DNA from: Eopsaltria australis
Lineage: Eukaryota; Chordata; Aves; Passeriformes; Petroicidae
DNA length: 64,000 nt
Direction of reading: 5' to 3'
NCBI GenBank assembly: GCA_034509425.1
Contig: JAVTVJ010000033.1
Span: 7,189,001 to 7,253,000 of the forward strand
Position 1 is the stretch's first letter, and the number at the start of each line of letters is the position of its first letter. This document shows positions 39,681 to 52,400 of this stretch, piece by piece. The notes beneath the pieces were generated by a model that had not been told where the DNA came from, did not search any database, and worked only from the letters and a program-made list of their open reading frames with translations. A program made the position numbers and the translations under genes.

Positions 39681-39789
39681 GTCTGGAATTTCAGGAGCAG
39701 AGAGTACAAAAGAGCTGATGAGCAATGAATGCTTCACCCTTCCTCAATTAATCTTGTCTCTCTACCTTTGCTTTTGCTTTCCCTCTACA

Positions 39790-40345
39790 TGAAGGTAATA
39801 ATGACACCCTCATCCATTATCCTTTTATCCCTGTTATTCTCGTGAAATTGCTTAATAATATGTTACAGATTCGTCTTCACTCACATAATTCTTCCTGTCA
39901 TTTGCAGTATATCATCCTGCAAACATACAGCCCACTTTCACTGGCCGTTCTTTGAAGATTATTGTCAGTGACATCTTCAGGATGCGTTTGGAATCTGGAG
40001 CATCATTTCCGTTGCGATGGGGAATTACACTGACTTATCTGTCATTGCCAAAAGCACAACAAGCAATTCAGTGTTAATGCAAAGGTAACACAGGTTTTTA
40101 TCATGCCGCCAGAACAAGAGCTCTTGTAAATTTATGCTAATATGGCCCTTTTATAGTTTAATAACCTCCTCCCCTACTGGAAAAAGGGGCACATGCACAC
40201 GCACGAGCACACACATACACACACACTAGCACCCACACACGCTGGTAGTTCAATAATCTGTGTCACAGCGTGGTGGGTAATTTGTAGCTGATCCTCTTGT
40301 AATTATTTATTTTAAATCTTTTTATGAATGCTAATCTTATAGAGT
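39790..40345. promoter_or_regulatory. Candidate conserved non-coding element
   Basis: This roughly 550-bp block has mixed composition and few homopolymers, unlike the surrounding intron. It contains CTCATCCATTATCC, TTTGCAGTATATCATCC, and a segment around 39940-40090 rich in TGACATC, TCTGTCATTGCC and TTAATGCAAAGG motifs. A CA-rich microsatellite (40190-40241) interrupts it. The texture resembles developmental enhancers; conservation was not testable here. Confidence 0.35.
40190..40241. repeat. (CA)n-type microsatellite, interrupted
   Basis: Alternating CA units are interrupted by TG, GAG and TAG. It is a likely length-variable simple repeat. Confidence 0.85.
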
Positions 40346-40639
40346 ACAGCGGATCTCCAGTTTTGTTAGATACATAGAAGTTACAAGAAGCAACTGAACA
40401 GCTCCTATTTCTAACAGTGGGTATCAACCATGAATGGCTCCCTTGACATGAATTCCCTATTTCTCAACAAAATGATAACAGATCAGTTTTTTTCATTGTC
40501 GGGGTTTTTTTTCCCTTTCTTTTCTTTCCTGTGAGGCCATGGCTGCTGATTCCATTTGCTTTCCTCATCAAGAAATCTACTACTACAAACGAGCCCTTCT
40601 CCCTGATCCAGGGTGGCATTCCAGAGGGACCCTGGTGAT

Positions 40640-40850
40640 CCTGCCTGCATGCCAAATCTGACAACACATGACAAGCCGGTCGGCGTGCAGTAATTTGACT
40701 AATTATACCGGATTAGAGCATATTAATGCAAGCTGTTTTCTCCAGAGTTAATGACCTGCTGACTGGGTTCTGTAAGGCCCCACTAGGTCTGCAGACAGCT
40801 AAAAAACAAAACCCTGCTTTCTAAGCCCTCGTCATTTCGCATCAGCAAAT
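40640..40850. promoter_or_regulatory. Candidate enhancer with homeodomain and POU-like sites
   Basis: Within 31 bp there are TAATTA (40700-40705), GGATTA (40710-40715) and ATTAATGCA (40722-40730). TAATTA is a paired/LIM-type homeodomain core, GGATTA is the OTX/PITX/CRX core, and TTAATGCA resembles a POU half-site. The block is otherwise high-complexity and non-coding. Given the presumed nested developmental gene, an enhancer role is plausible but inferred. Confidence 0.4.
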
Positions 40851-41023
40851 GAGTATATCAAACTACTGAGCAGCAAAATTCAAGCGACATTTTGTGTGCT
40901 ACAAACCAATGCAGCTTTCCCTAACTTTCCACCTCAAGGGTTTCTTTGATATAAAATTAAAATCTCCTTTTTTTCTCATTTATTGCCTTCCTGCAATGCA
41001 GACTCCAGAAATTGAGGAGAATG

Positions 41024-41056
41024 TTTATTTTATTTTATTTTATTTTATTTTTTTTC
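41024..41056. repeat. (TTTTA)n pentanucleotide microsatellite
   Basis: About five TTTTA units run into a poly-T stretch ending CCTAG. It is simple sequence. Confidence 0.9.
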
Positions 41057-41099
41057 CTAGATATCTCCCCAGATTTTTATCAATGAGCACAGGGGAGAG

Positions 41100-44000
41100 A
41101 AAAATAACTTATGGTCACTATAATACTGCCATGTCATTTCATTACTATTTTACCATAATACACTTTAAAACAAATAATTCACTATTATAAACAACTTTAT
41201 GAAGTGATGCTCTAAAATTAAATGTGTTTTTCAGTGGCTTACAACCCTTGAGATAATTACTTTTAAACTGTTTTTTTTCAACTACTTTTTTCTAGCTGAG
41301 TAAATTTTTCATAAATAGATTGGTTGTTGTTTTAAATTATTTTAAATGCATGAAAAATATTTTCCAAACTTGAATTAAATTATTTTAAAATAATTTTATT
41401 TTAAACTTTGGCTTGTTTTAAAAAGGGCTTCTTAAGAATACAACAATTTTGGCAAATATTAATTAATCAGGCTAAAATTGAAGCTTTTTCCCCCCAAGCA
41501 CCATGGATAACCTTTAGTAATATGATGAGGGCTTTGCATGTAGCTGTGTGTATACAATGTACACACTCATACTCCAAAACACAGAATCATGGTTTTCATT
41601 TAAGGACTTTAATTTACATGTATCTAACTGAATTATCTTATGTAAACATTTAAATTATCCATTAAAGATTCTAAAATAAATTCACATGTGGAGCTCTTCA
41701 TATGCAAAGACTCTTGTATTCTTATTTGGAGTTTGGAATATTTCAATACTCCACTGAATACTGAAAACATGCACATTTAGCAGACGTCAACAGTCACTCT
41801 TTTCCTTCCTTCTCTAAAGCTGTTTTTTTAAATTTAAACACATGTATGTGTTACTTTCTGGAATGACTAGCAATATAAAATGAAACTCCTGGTAAATTTT
41901 CTCAAAATACATGCGAAAGCAGGCAACTGAATTGCAGCTCAGATGCACATATTTCCAACATAAATGTATCGCTGATGCAAAATATCAGAAATACATTTAT
42001 TACAGGGAAAAAAGTTAAGAGTTTCTGCTAGCACTAGACCATCTTATCATTATACTTCTACATATAGATTTGTATCCTATGTCTCAGAAAGGATTAATTA
42101 CCTACATCCAATACACAAGATATACAGGGAACCAAATCCTATGCTTAGGCCCACATGTGTATCTAGCGTAATTCAAATGGAATTTAAAATTAGTTTACCA
42201 TAAATGAGATCAGAAACATACTCATTTGAACCATAAGGCCTTTGAGTCAAATTAAACTTCATACAGTCCACTATCAAATTAGTTATGCTTTGCATTTGTA
42301 AGCCAGAAGAAAATTGGGCTATTTGTGACCTGTGTTTGCAGAAAGCATTCTTTCTTTTCAGTGAGTAAAAAGAGGGTCTGAAAAACATTAGCGGTGCTGT
42401 AAAAGTCCTAGAGGACTAGCTCAATCAGGAAATTGGTAATGGACAAGAGACCTTAACTCTAATTTACTGGACTACATACAACACTTGAACCAAATCCTCG
42501 TCTTGCCTTTAATTACCTCAAGAAAGACCTCTGCTTTGCCATCACCCCAAAGAGCCTGAACGTTATCACCCTCGGACTGCTCTTCTACAATCTATGGAAA
42601 ATGAGATGTCCACTGCAACCTAAAAGGCAATTAACCAAATGCTGACAGCAAAAAGGCACCACACCCTGGCATTCTTGGTGGCACTCAGAAGAGGATTGGA
42701 GAGTGAATGGGCATGAAGGCCACTAAGCTGTCACCCTTAAGGGGGATCCTTCAGGTCATGGGTGAAGCATATCAGGAGGGCAGTGTGGGAAAGGCAGAAC
42801 TGTTGCTGCTCATGCATAAATAAAGGACTTCGGTCTTCAGGGCTGTCAATCCAGCATCTTTCAATAGAACTAAATTCATTGTACACAAAAAGTGTAGATA
42901 GCCCTTCTAAAAGGAATAAAGCTGGCTTTTGACATTCCTCTGGATAACCATGTAATCTGTTTCATAATGAAGTTACTTTTACAGTAAAACCAGGCTTAGT
43001 AACTGGCTTTGTACATTAGAAGTAAGAAGGAAAAACAAAAAAAACAAGATATTTGGTTAGTTTCTTACAAGAAAAATAACTTCATATTTCAATATAGATA
43101 GACATATATGACCGACATTAGGTTTTGCCCCAACACAGAAACAGTCAAAAATGTAATTTTTAAAATGAGGAAAACATTTGTATAACACTAAATAGCAGTT
43201 ACAATGTACATACCAATACATGAAATCTCAAAGTTTGAATTAGCAGCCCTTAAAGCTTCATTGCTTTTATGAATTTATGGAATACAGACTTACTGTAAAG
43301 GAAGAAATATTTAATTATTGACTTCATGTAAGTTCTAAACCTCTTTATCTAAAATTCCAACCTTTGTAGCTGACAGAAATTTTTAGGCTTTGCTTGAGCA
43401 GCCTGATTACCATTCACATCTTCAGATCTCCGTGACACTGGCATGAAATGGTGACTGGGTGATCTCCTCGAAACTTACATGGATGCATAAATCAAGCTGT
43501 TGTATTTTCTCTTACAGCCATATAAATCCTGGTGGAGAGAGTAGAAGGCCTGTGATATTAAGGCCTTCTCTGCTAACATCCCAAGAGCTCAAATGTTGTA
43601 CCTTCTTTACATGCAAATGCCCATATATACATTTTTAAAACACCCTACAGAAGTAATGAAATTAATTTTTTTTTCTATCATTGTGTTTTCTGGAAGATAA
43701 ATAGGAACTAACAACTGTAATGTTCACCAATCATAAAGCCATTTTTCCTTCAACCTGTGAATTCTGTCATTGCAGCTTTGAAATCTTTTCCTTTTCCCCG
43801 CAGACCACTTATGTTCCAAAGCATATAAGAAAAACTATGATAAAAGAATCTACCAGGAAGCCAAATAGGACTTTGACTCAGTAGAGATGAAGGTGGTCAC
43901 TTTGAAGAATGAATAAAGCACTTTTCAGCCTGTCAAGCACAAAATATCAGACTATAAAATAGATTTCATATTAATGTAATTATTTAATAACCACTATGAC

Positions 44001-46000
44001 TCTTCATTTGAGTTTGTTAAAATTTTGTAAAGGGCTTCTTTTCAGGCAGGATGCTGAAATAATAAAATTAAGTACCATTCTGAAGATAACCAGGTTAAGA
44101 AAACAATAAACTGCTGTGTGTTGAACACATACAGATAATTGTCAGTCAGGAAGACAACACATTATAAATTGGTGATGGAAGCTTTCTTTAATATTAAAAT
44201 ATCTTTTGACACCCTATTTTACCCAGGCGTGGCAGACAGTACTTGGAATACATGTTTCTATATTCAAGCAACTGGGTTCTCCGTGAACTAAAGAAACCAA
44301 GTAATAAAAAACCAAAATCTGTGACATTTGGAATCTTGTATTATCCTGATCCTCTTGGCTATCTAGACCTCAGAACAGCCCAAATATCTCCAAACAAGCT
44401 TTTATACAATTCCCATTGACTTAATTCATGATACTAATTTATGCAAAAGCCTTAAAAGTTGGGATGACAAAGGAAAAAAAAGCATAACTAAATACATGCC
44501 CACACCCTATTTCTTACTATTTGAATCTCCTTATTCCAAAATTAGGCAGTGGTTTTGAGGAAACAAAATCACCACAGGAAACATACATTATGAAAAAACT
44601 TGGATACACAAGAATTTTATTTCATCAGTCACTGTGTACACTGCAATCGGAACAGAAAATACATTCCCATTTTGGTAGAGGTTGACAGAACAAGTTTTAA
44701 ATTATTTCTTGGTACTTTCATCAGATACATCATATTAATATTTCACGGAGAGCTGAGCATTTTAAAAATGTAACTATTTATGGGTGTCCAAAACCCTATA
44801 GTCAGCTATTCCTGTCTAAATGTAACCAAAGATCTGACTGACTACAAAAGCAGACTATATTAAATGCAATCACCATTTATTATGCACAGTTTACTGTTGA
44901 AGGTAAATTCTCAACAAATGAGATTTAAGAGACAAGTCAGATTTTTTTTTTTTAAATTATCTTTTAAGGGGCATTTCCTAAAATTTAAATTCAATGAGCA
45001 ATAATCTATGTAGAGTTTTTGATCTGGCTTAAGTATTATCTTATAATGATGGTGCTAAATAAAAATCACTAGAAGGCTATAGCATCTGCAAGACAACAAA
45101 AAAGGCTTACAGCACCAGACTCCATGAAACATTTAGCTGGTATTTTCCACACACTGATCTAGTGAAAAGGGGTAAGCTGTAAAAATGTGCTTCTGAGAGT
45201 TTCAAACCATATTGTACAGAAGTCACATCAAATTAATACTGAGGACCATTTAGAGCTTTTATTCTGAAAAGCTTTTGAAAAGGGATTAAACTATGAAAAC
45301 TCGCATGATACTAAAGTACCTATTAATGGGTTTAGGGGGGGAGGAACAATGAAAGTGTTATTTTTAGATAAATCGTTACTTTGTATGTAGCAGCACAAAG
45401 CATTTGCTAAAGAGACACTGCAACAGTTCTCCAGCAATATCCTGCACGTCTAAACACTGACTAGCAGGAGAAATTTTTCTTGTCATTAAGAACAATCTTG
45501 TATAGAAAAGAGGGTCTTATGGCTTGCTCTTTAATTTTTGACGATTTTTATAAATAATTCATTAGGAAAACGTAATCATAGCTAAAAGTTGCGTAAGTAA
45601 AATGGCACCATTTTTAGATTACTTGTTATTGTAGAAAATGCAATAGAATGTTTGTAGTCCTCTATACACACATCTGATTATCGAAAGCCTGCTAACTACT
45701 GATATAAAGAAAGGTTCACACTGTATCATACACTTAACACGCAAAAAAAAAAAATGTTTTCAAAAAATAACAGGAAACAGCATGAGTAGTGAGAACAAGG
45801 AACTGGGGTAGTTGTCATCTCATCAAAAATAATGAATGCTCAAGAGATTTCTAACTTCATCTCTTCCCAGTCATTTGTCCGATAACAATAGACTACCAGG
45901 AGAGAAAAGACTAGACGCAGAACGCGTTCTTCTTCCTCGGCTCTAGCTAGCACCTGTAACCCCAAACAGCTATGTACCAGCTGAAATCCACATGACAACA
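41100..46000. other. NBEA: Large NBEA intron, no recognised feature
   Basis: This is AT-rich intronic DNA. A slightly more GC-balanced stretch at about 42400-42850 has no long ORF and matches no element I recognise. No RNA gene or clear transposon was seen. Confidence 0.6.
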
Positions 46001-46029
46001 GCCCCAAAAGACAACTGGAAATGTTGTTC

Positions 46030-46420
46030 CTAGCCTGCTGTGCCTTCATTCAGCGGCGGGATGCACCACATGGTGGATGACAGCTTTGTGTCTGCCCCAT
46101 CTTGCAGTCTCCCCTCCTCCCTCGACACACAGTCGTGCACACACAAAACAGTCTTATGGCTAATGATGCAAACATGAAGTGTAAAGTCTCCTTAATTTGA
46201 CCCTTGTTAAACTCCTAATTGGATTGAGGCGGTCTCAGAGTGGAAAGCAACCCTGGATTATTCAAGAAAGCTTTTACAAAATGAAGACCAAATTACAAAA
46301 GGCTTCCACTCTGGCTGCAGGACACCACAAAGAACAGGCAATGAATTGCAGCTGTCACTTAAGTTAAAAATCTAATCAATTGCCTTTTTTTAAAACAGGT
46401 AACTTTTAGAACAGTTTCTT
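46030..46420. promoter_or_regulatory. Candidate conserved non-coding element
   Basis: This balanced-composition block includes CACCACATGGTGGATGACAG (E-box next to TGACAG), TAATTGGATTGAGG at about 46216, AATGATGCAAACATG and GAATTGCAGCTGTCAC. Several homeodomain, TALE and E-box cores lie within about 350 bp. It has no coding frame. It is called on composition and motifs only. Confidence 0.35.
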
Positions 46421-49400
46421 CATTGTGATACTCTTCAGAGTGTGCTTGACCCAAATTTAATAAGCTGCTATTAAAACAGAAGAGCAGCTGTAGAGCAAAC
46501 ACTGTAGAATGATACCATGCATTCAGGCTCTTAATGATTTTAAAATGACTACAACCATTGCTTCATTCAAGAGGAACAAAGCTCAGGGCTCTTCGCTCAA
46601 CAATGTCTTAACACAAACTGTCTGAACAGACAGCATTCATTTGTCCTTCATGAACCCAAAAGGTCAGCTGCATTGCTGAGAACATCTCAACAGTTTAATT
46701 GTGTTTCTCCTGTAGGAAGACTGAGAGGAAAAACTTGGGGATTCCTTGTGTATGAAAACTAGCCTTTCTTTCTTTTTTTTTTCGCCTTCCAAGGAAATAT
46801 ACAGCTTAAGCACAGAGACAAGGGGTGCATGATATGCAGACAGGTGTAAAACATGAAGTAATTATAGAAGCTCAAATTAGTTCCTAGGCCTGAGGCAAAA
46901 AAGAGAACAGTGCCTTGACAAAAGGGAATAGCAAATAAGGATAGCAAACAAAAAATGGCTTGAATGTGTAAATTAGCAAGAAAAATGAGACAGAAAAGCA
47001 GCTTTACTCTACTATTATTCACCACATGAGAACAGAGCAGCTGAACATGATCAAGAGGGCTTTGGAGGAGAGAGGCAGGCATCAACACCGAAACGAAGCC
47101 AAAGAGTGGCAGCTCCGCACTTTCTAGTCAGTCACTCATTATGTGGTGAAGTGCTCTTGAGAAGTGCCTCTTATACTTGACCTATCATATTACTTCTTCT
47201 GTAAACACATAATCCCTGCTTGTTAGGTGGTGTCAACACTAGCATTCATTCACTGTGGTAGTCCTTTTGTGTATAGACACTTTAGAAGTGCTGCCAAAAC
47301 CAAAGAATTGACACCATAATAAAACAATTTGAATTTCAACCAGGTAAACAGATCCTATGAGCTTCTGTGAGATGTACTGTGCAGAGCACTACATCCAGTG
47401 TCCCTTATTTGAGACAAAGCTGCTTTCTTATCACAAAATCATTTTTGTGTGTGTGTCCTTTTAGCTATATTAACAACCAGCTAATGATTACCATTAATAA
47501 AGGAATAGGTTTAATAACTGGAACTATAGCCACTGCATCTTACTTGCTTCATTCATACAGTAAAAAAACCCAAAAGCAAAACCCCCCACCAGTTTGCATA
47601 ATTTTATTATGAGCCAGCTAAGCAGAAAACCTGAAACAACAAATTGTACTTGTGCAGAACTGACCATTTCCTGAATGCAAAGTATTATTTTGCTTAAGGT
47701 CACAGAAAAATCATAGAATCAGTCAGCTTTATGTCACAATTTCATCCCCTTTAAATTTCAGTTGTATTTCATACAGAAATTTTATACTTCAATCTTCATG
47801 GGGAGTTATGTCTGATTACTATAATTAGATATTTAGACCTTCTACTCAAAGCTTATACCTCTTGCTGTTGAAGGGGAAAAATTAATACTTAAGAACACTT
47901 CCTTTAAACAAGAAGTATAAATAATTGATTCTGTGCTTCTGCACCCAGGTATTCTAGGTAGACTATCAGCCTAGCATTTATGAAGAGCTCTGAACAGTTT
48001 TGCAGTCTATAGGACTAAAAAGATGAATCAATCTTTCACTGAACACTTGAAAAAAATAGGAGCAAACTTTCTGCTGTATCACCAAGTATCAATGAAACAA
48101 CACACTAGAAGGGTAGTATCTGGCTGAAATGTCCAAATTTTTACAAATTAGTCCAGAAAAGGACAAAAGGAAAACTCAGACACATTAGTGCTCCACCTCT
48201 CAAAGCAGAAGACCGACAGTAGCACTGTGTGCATCAAAAGGAGTGAGAAAGTACCATTACAGGCTTGATATTGCAACAAGGTGACATGATGCATTACTGC
48301 AGCCATGTCTAAAAAATAACATATTATCACGTTACACCAATATCATCACCTTCCTGTCCTTATTCCTAGCCTATGTTCCAATATACACGCAAATTTTGCA
48401 GCTGAATGTATTGTGTCCCTGCACTGAACTGTGCATTTCTGGGAAACCTTGATACCATTTGTGTTTGATTCAGTTACTTTGAAGCTTGCCTACCCTTTGG
48501 TTCTCAACTCATCCACCTGGGAACAGGAAGAGTGAAATATTCCCTCCTGTGCTAGTCACTGCATCTCGTTCTAACACCCCTGATTGAATTCTCAGCAGCC
48601 TCAACCAATCTGAAAAAACATCAAATGGAAATCTAATTCTCAGACCTTCTGCCTTTGTCTTTCAACTGGTGCTTCTCCCAGTCCTAATCCCTAAACAGAA
48701 CTTCTTCCCTACATCACTGTCTGTTTAGAAATGCCATTTTATACTGACTGTAAAAAAAAGCAGATATACCAGCTTCCTACATGATGAAGTAGCCATCTCT
48801 ATTTATTAGGATATTTTTACCTTTTCTACTATGTCTTCTTTCTATTTATTTCACAATTTCTTGCATTTGCCAAAATTAGACAGCAAAATGAGGCCAGGAT
48901 AACATAATTTTTATTTTTGTAAGGCAACATAGAAATGTGTGTCACTCTACAAATATTAAACAAGACTAGTAACAAATAACACAGGCCTGTGAATGCAGCC
49001 CTCACAAGTTTCATGTTTAGTAACATTCACTTAAGAACATACAGCACCATGCCAAAGAAGCAAGTTCAGCAGTTTGTGCATATGCAAAGGTCTTGTTCAG
49101 TCCTTCTCATTCAGACTTGATTTAGAAGGTAAAGAAATACAAGGCAAGGTGTCAATATCATTATCTACAGTTTTAAAAAAACTTCATTACATGTGTTCCC
49201 TCAAAACTTCTGGATTTTCTGTTGTCCCCCTCTTCTCAGATATATTCTTTCCCACACTAAAAAAGCCTTCCTTTACTGCATAGACTTCACAAGCCTCTAG
49301 ACAGGTTAACCTTTAGGTCAGTGAAGGATGATGAAGAGACTGCTGTCACTGTCTGGGGCTCTGGAGAGCAGCTCTTGGAAAACTACCTTATCTGCTTTCA

Positions 49401-52400
49401 CAAAGCAATGACTTCTGCCCACAAAAGCAGCAACTGCATTGAGGCTGGCTCAGTAAAAGCACAGTCAAGAGTAATTCTGGAGAGCATTGACAATTTACAG
49501 CATATTCACATCAGAGTTATCACATGGGCCAACTGTGATCAGGAGTACTGGTAGCTACTCATTTAACATTGGGATTTCTGCTTAGTATGGTATTCATCTG
49601 AAGAAAGCCCTACAGTTTCTACTTTATTTCAAACTTCTTTAAGCAAAGTTATTTCTTCCTTCCTAATTTTTCCTCTGTCCTGATTTCCCACTTTGGAATT
49701 TTACATTTTTTTTAGTCCAGTCCCTTCAATGAAACAAATTTTACTACACCTTTTTAAATTAATTTTGCCTGAAAAATTTTCATATCTTCTATTTCAAATT
49801 CACTCTCTTTGATCTCTCTGCTCCAATCTTCAGCTCATTCAGTCACTTTTTTCCCAAAACAGAGTACAGTTTGTTTTTTTTTTTTGCTTGACTTCTTGTT
49901 TGTGATTTATTTCTTCTATTCCAGAGTTGTATAAACTTCACTAAAGTGGTATAAAAATTGAGGTTTTCATGGAATCACTATAATTTTGACTGCACAACAC
50001 ATACAGTACTACAGAGTCAGTGTGAGGTTGGAGTTCAAATTCCTTATGCATTTGGTAACCTCAAACAGGCCAGCATTTGCTTTACAAGCAGTCCAGCACG
50101 TCTACCCTGTGACTGATCAGCACATATGGAATATGGCAAACATTCTTTTCCCGGCACTTTTTCAGAATTTCTAGAAAACAGACAGTCCAGCTAGGCAGCC
50201 AGGCCCCACAAATCTGGGAGACTACCAGGCAAAGTGCAAGATAATTGTTTACCAGGAAAAATAAAAGTCTGCTGCTAAAAAAAAAAAGCACTTCAACTTC
50301 TTGTTTCCAATTTTTGCCAGTTATCATTCCAGGTACTAATGAGCACTATTTTACTACTATTTCCTAAATACTTATATGAAAAACCATTTTCCTCTACCCG
50401 TACCTGATAAGCATATCATATTAACTAGCATAAAGAAGTGTCTAGAATCACAGTGACTTGAATAGTCATTCTTGTCAAAAAATTCATGTGAAGTAGCAGA
50501 AAAATGGAAATACAATGAATGCAGGTTACAGAAGAAAGCAAAATAGTACAGAGAATGAAACTACAACTGCAATTCCCAGCTTTTGGAAGGCCACACGCTG
50601 CTCTGAAACAAACTCTTTCAGAGGCCAACTAAGACATGAGTTCCTGCATTGAAAGTTTGGTCAGCGCAAAAGAATGACTGACATGTAAGCTTCACTGACC
50701 CAACTGCATCTGATGTAACTAGTGTCATCGTTTTAGCCAGTGCATGATTTGGACCATTAGTCTGAAATATTTTATTAAATGTTCAAAATTATATAGAACA
50801 GACATACTCTGACTAAACGTGTAGATTACTTAGTGGCCAACACCACACCTGACAACTGCAATATATGACACAAACACATAATTCCAGTTAACTAGTCTTT
50901 AAATTTGTGACAATCTTTCTGCAAGGAAAACAACTGCTCATTTTTAGGCATGGTTTTTCTAATATACCAGTCATTGTACTTTGTTACAGTCCTTTAACAA
51001 AGACTGCACAAAAAACCTTAAAGAACCTTACAAAACATGCAAAATCTTTGTTTTCATCTGTGACATGTATCCTATCTAAGTATTTGAATTATAAGTATGT
51101 GATTACAATTCAGCAGGCCTCTTGTAATATCCGGCATGATAACCAGGTATTATGTGCTTCATCCCAAAAGTCAAAACCTATCACTATTGTATCATCAGTG
51201 AAGCCAAACCCAGGTCAGATTTTATATCACTATAAATCATCGTGTAAAAATCATCCTCAGAACTTTTGTCTGTGGAGGAAGTTCAGAACAAAGCATAAAG
51301 ACCAAAACCAAATTCTGTTTATTTAAAACAAATGGAGCATAACTCCTACTCTATAATACAATTGTTCTCAGCAAACCAACCAGTTTCCAACTTGTATGTT
51401 TCAACACACATATTATATACAGGTATAGCCACACTCATCATATACAAGCAGCACTTTTTCCTTCTGATGGTTATTATCTTGGGTACATAACACTGCAACC
51501 CACACAAATTTAGAAAAAAAAAGAAACTATCATCAGACACTCTGATACTTTCACCTTCAAGGTTATCAAGATTAAAATTAGGTGGAAATTCTATTTTGTT
51601 TCCTTTCCCAGTGATTCAAAATCCTACTGATTTTGAAAAACACTATTAATACTATAAACTTCACTACTGGGACAGGTTAGGGCACAGGTAAACTTCTAGT
51701 CTGCCTGTGACAATATCCTCTTGCCTAAAATGATAGCTAAGGAATGTTATCTTACACTATGCACTCCTCAGAACTAGAGAACTTCTCACCCCCAATGCTG
51801 CTAATGTCGTCTTGAGACATCCCACATTGTTCCCACAAAAAACAGATTAAAACAATAATTCATTCTCAGTAACACTGTTTTTCTACTCCTGTAGCCAGTA
51901 GGAAAGATGTGAACTCTATTTTCTAGTCGGTTGTTTTCCCACCTTACAAAATTCTTTTTTATTAAATCTGTACCAAAATAAGTATTTATCCTTTCTCCCA
52001 TTCCTACAACCAGTACTGTAGCTTTTAACATCCCTTTTAACATCTCCCTTTTTTTTCCTTTTTGAAAGAAAGAAAGAAAATTTTGTTGAAGTACTGAAAA
52101 AAATGCAAAAGTCTTTCAAATCTGGATAGAAAGTTAGGGGTGAAGATGGAAGAAACTGATATAACTGAAGACAGACATAATTGAAGACTATTATTACTGA
52201 ACACTGATGCCAAAATACTTGTAAAAACATCCAGCCTCCTTGGATAAGTTGTGAATCTGGTAGATAAAGTGAAGAAACCTGAAGCTTCTGTGCACACCAT
52301 TACTCTGTGATTTCAGAGGCATGTTAGCATCTTGCAAAAAAGATTTTTAGAATCATCCTGGCAAAAAAAATGAATATTTTTTGTATAGTAAGTAGATGAG

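Larger units (their letters stand above)
32525..39700. other. NBEA: Large NBEA intron, middle part
   Basis: This is AT-rich non-coding DNA with many short chance ORFs on both strands, including a 144-codon plus-strand and a 132-codon minus-strand ORF overlapping at 34621-35072. Neither shows a known domain, and both use AT-rich, non-coding-like codons. Recognised items are a CTCF-like motif at 36240-36252, an exact local duplication at 39045-39085 and a 17-nt poly-T at 39664-39680. Confidence 0.6.

Noticed and set aside
47705..47740. ATCATAGAATCA-like string resembling the CR1 3' terminus
   Set aside because: The match is too short and no adjacent CR1 sequence was recognised. A similar string near 8817-8830 has the same problem.
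50907..51326. 139-codon plus-strand ORF
   Set aside because: The composition is typical of AT-rich non-coding DNA, and I see no similarity to a known family.
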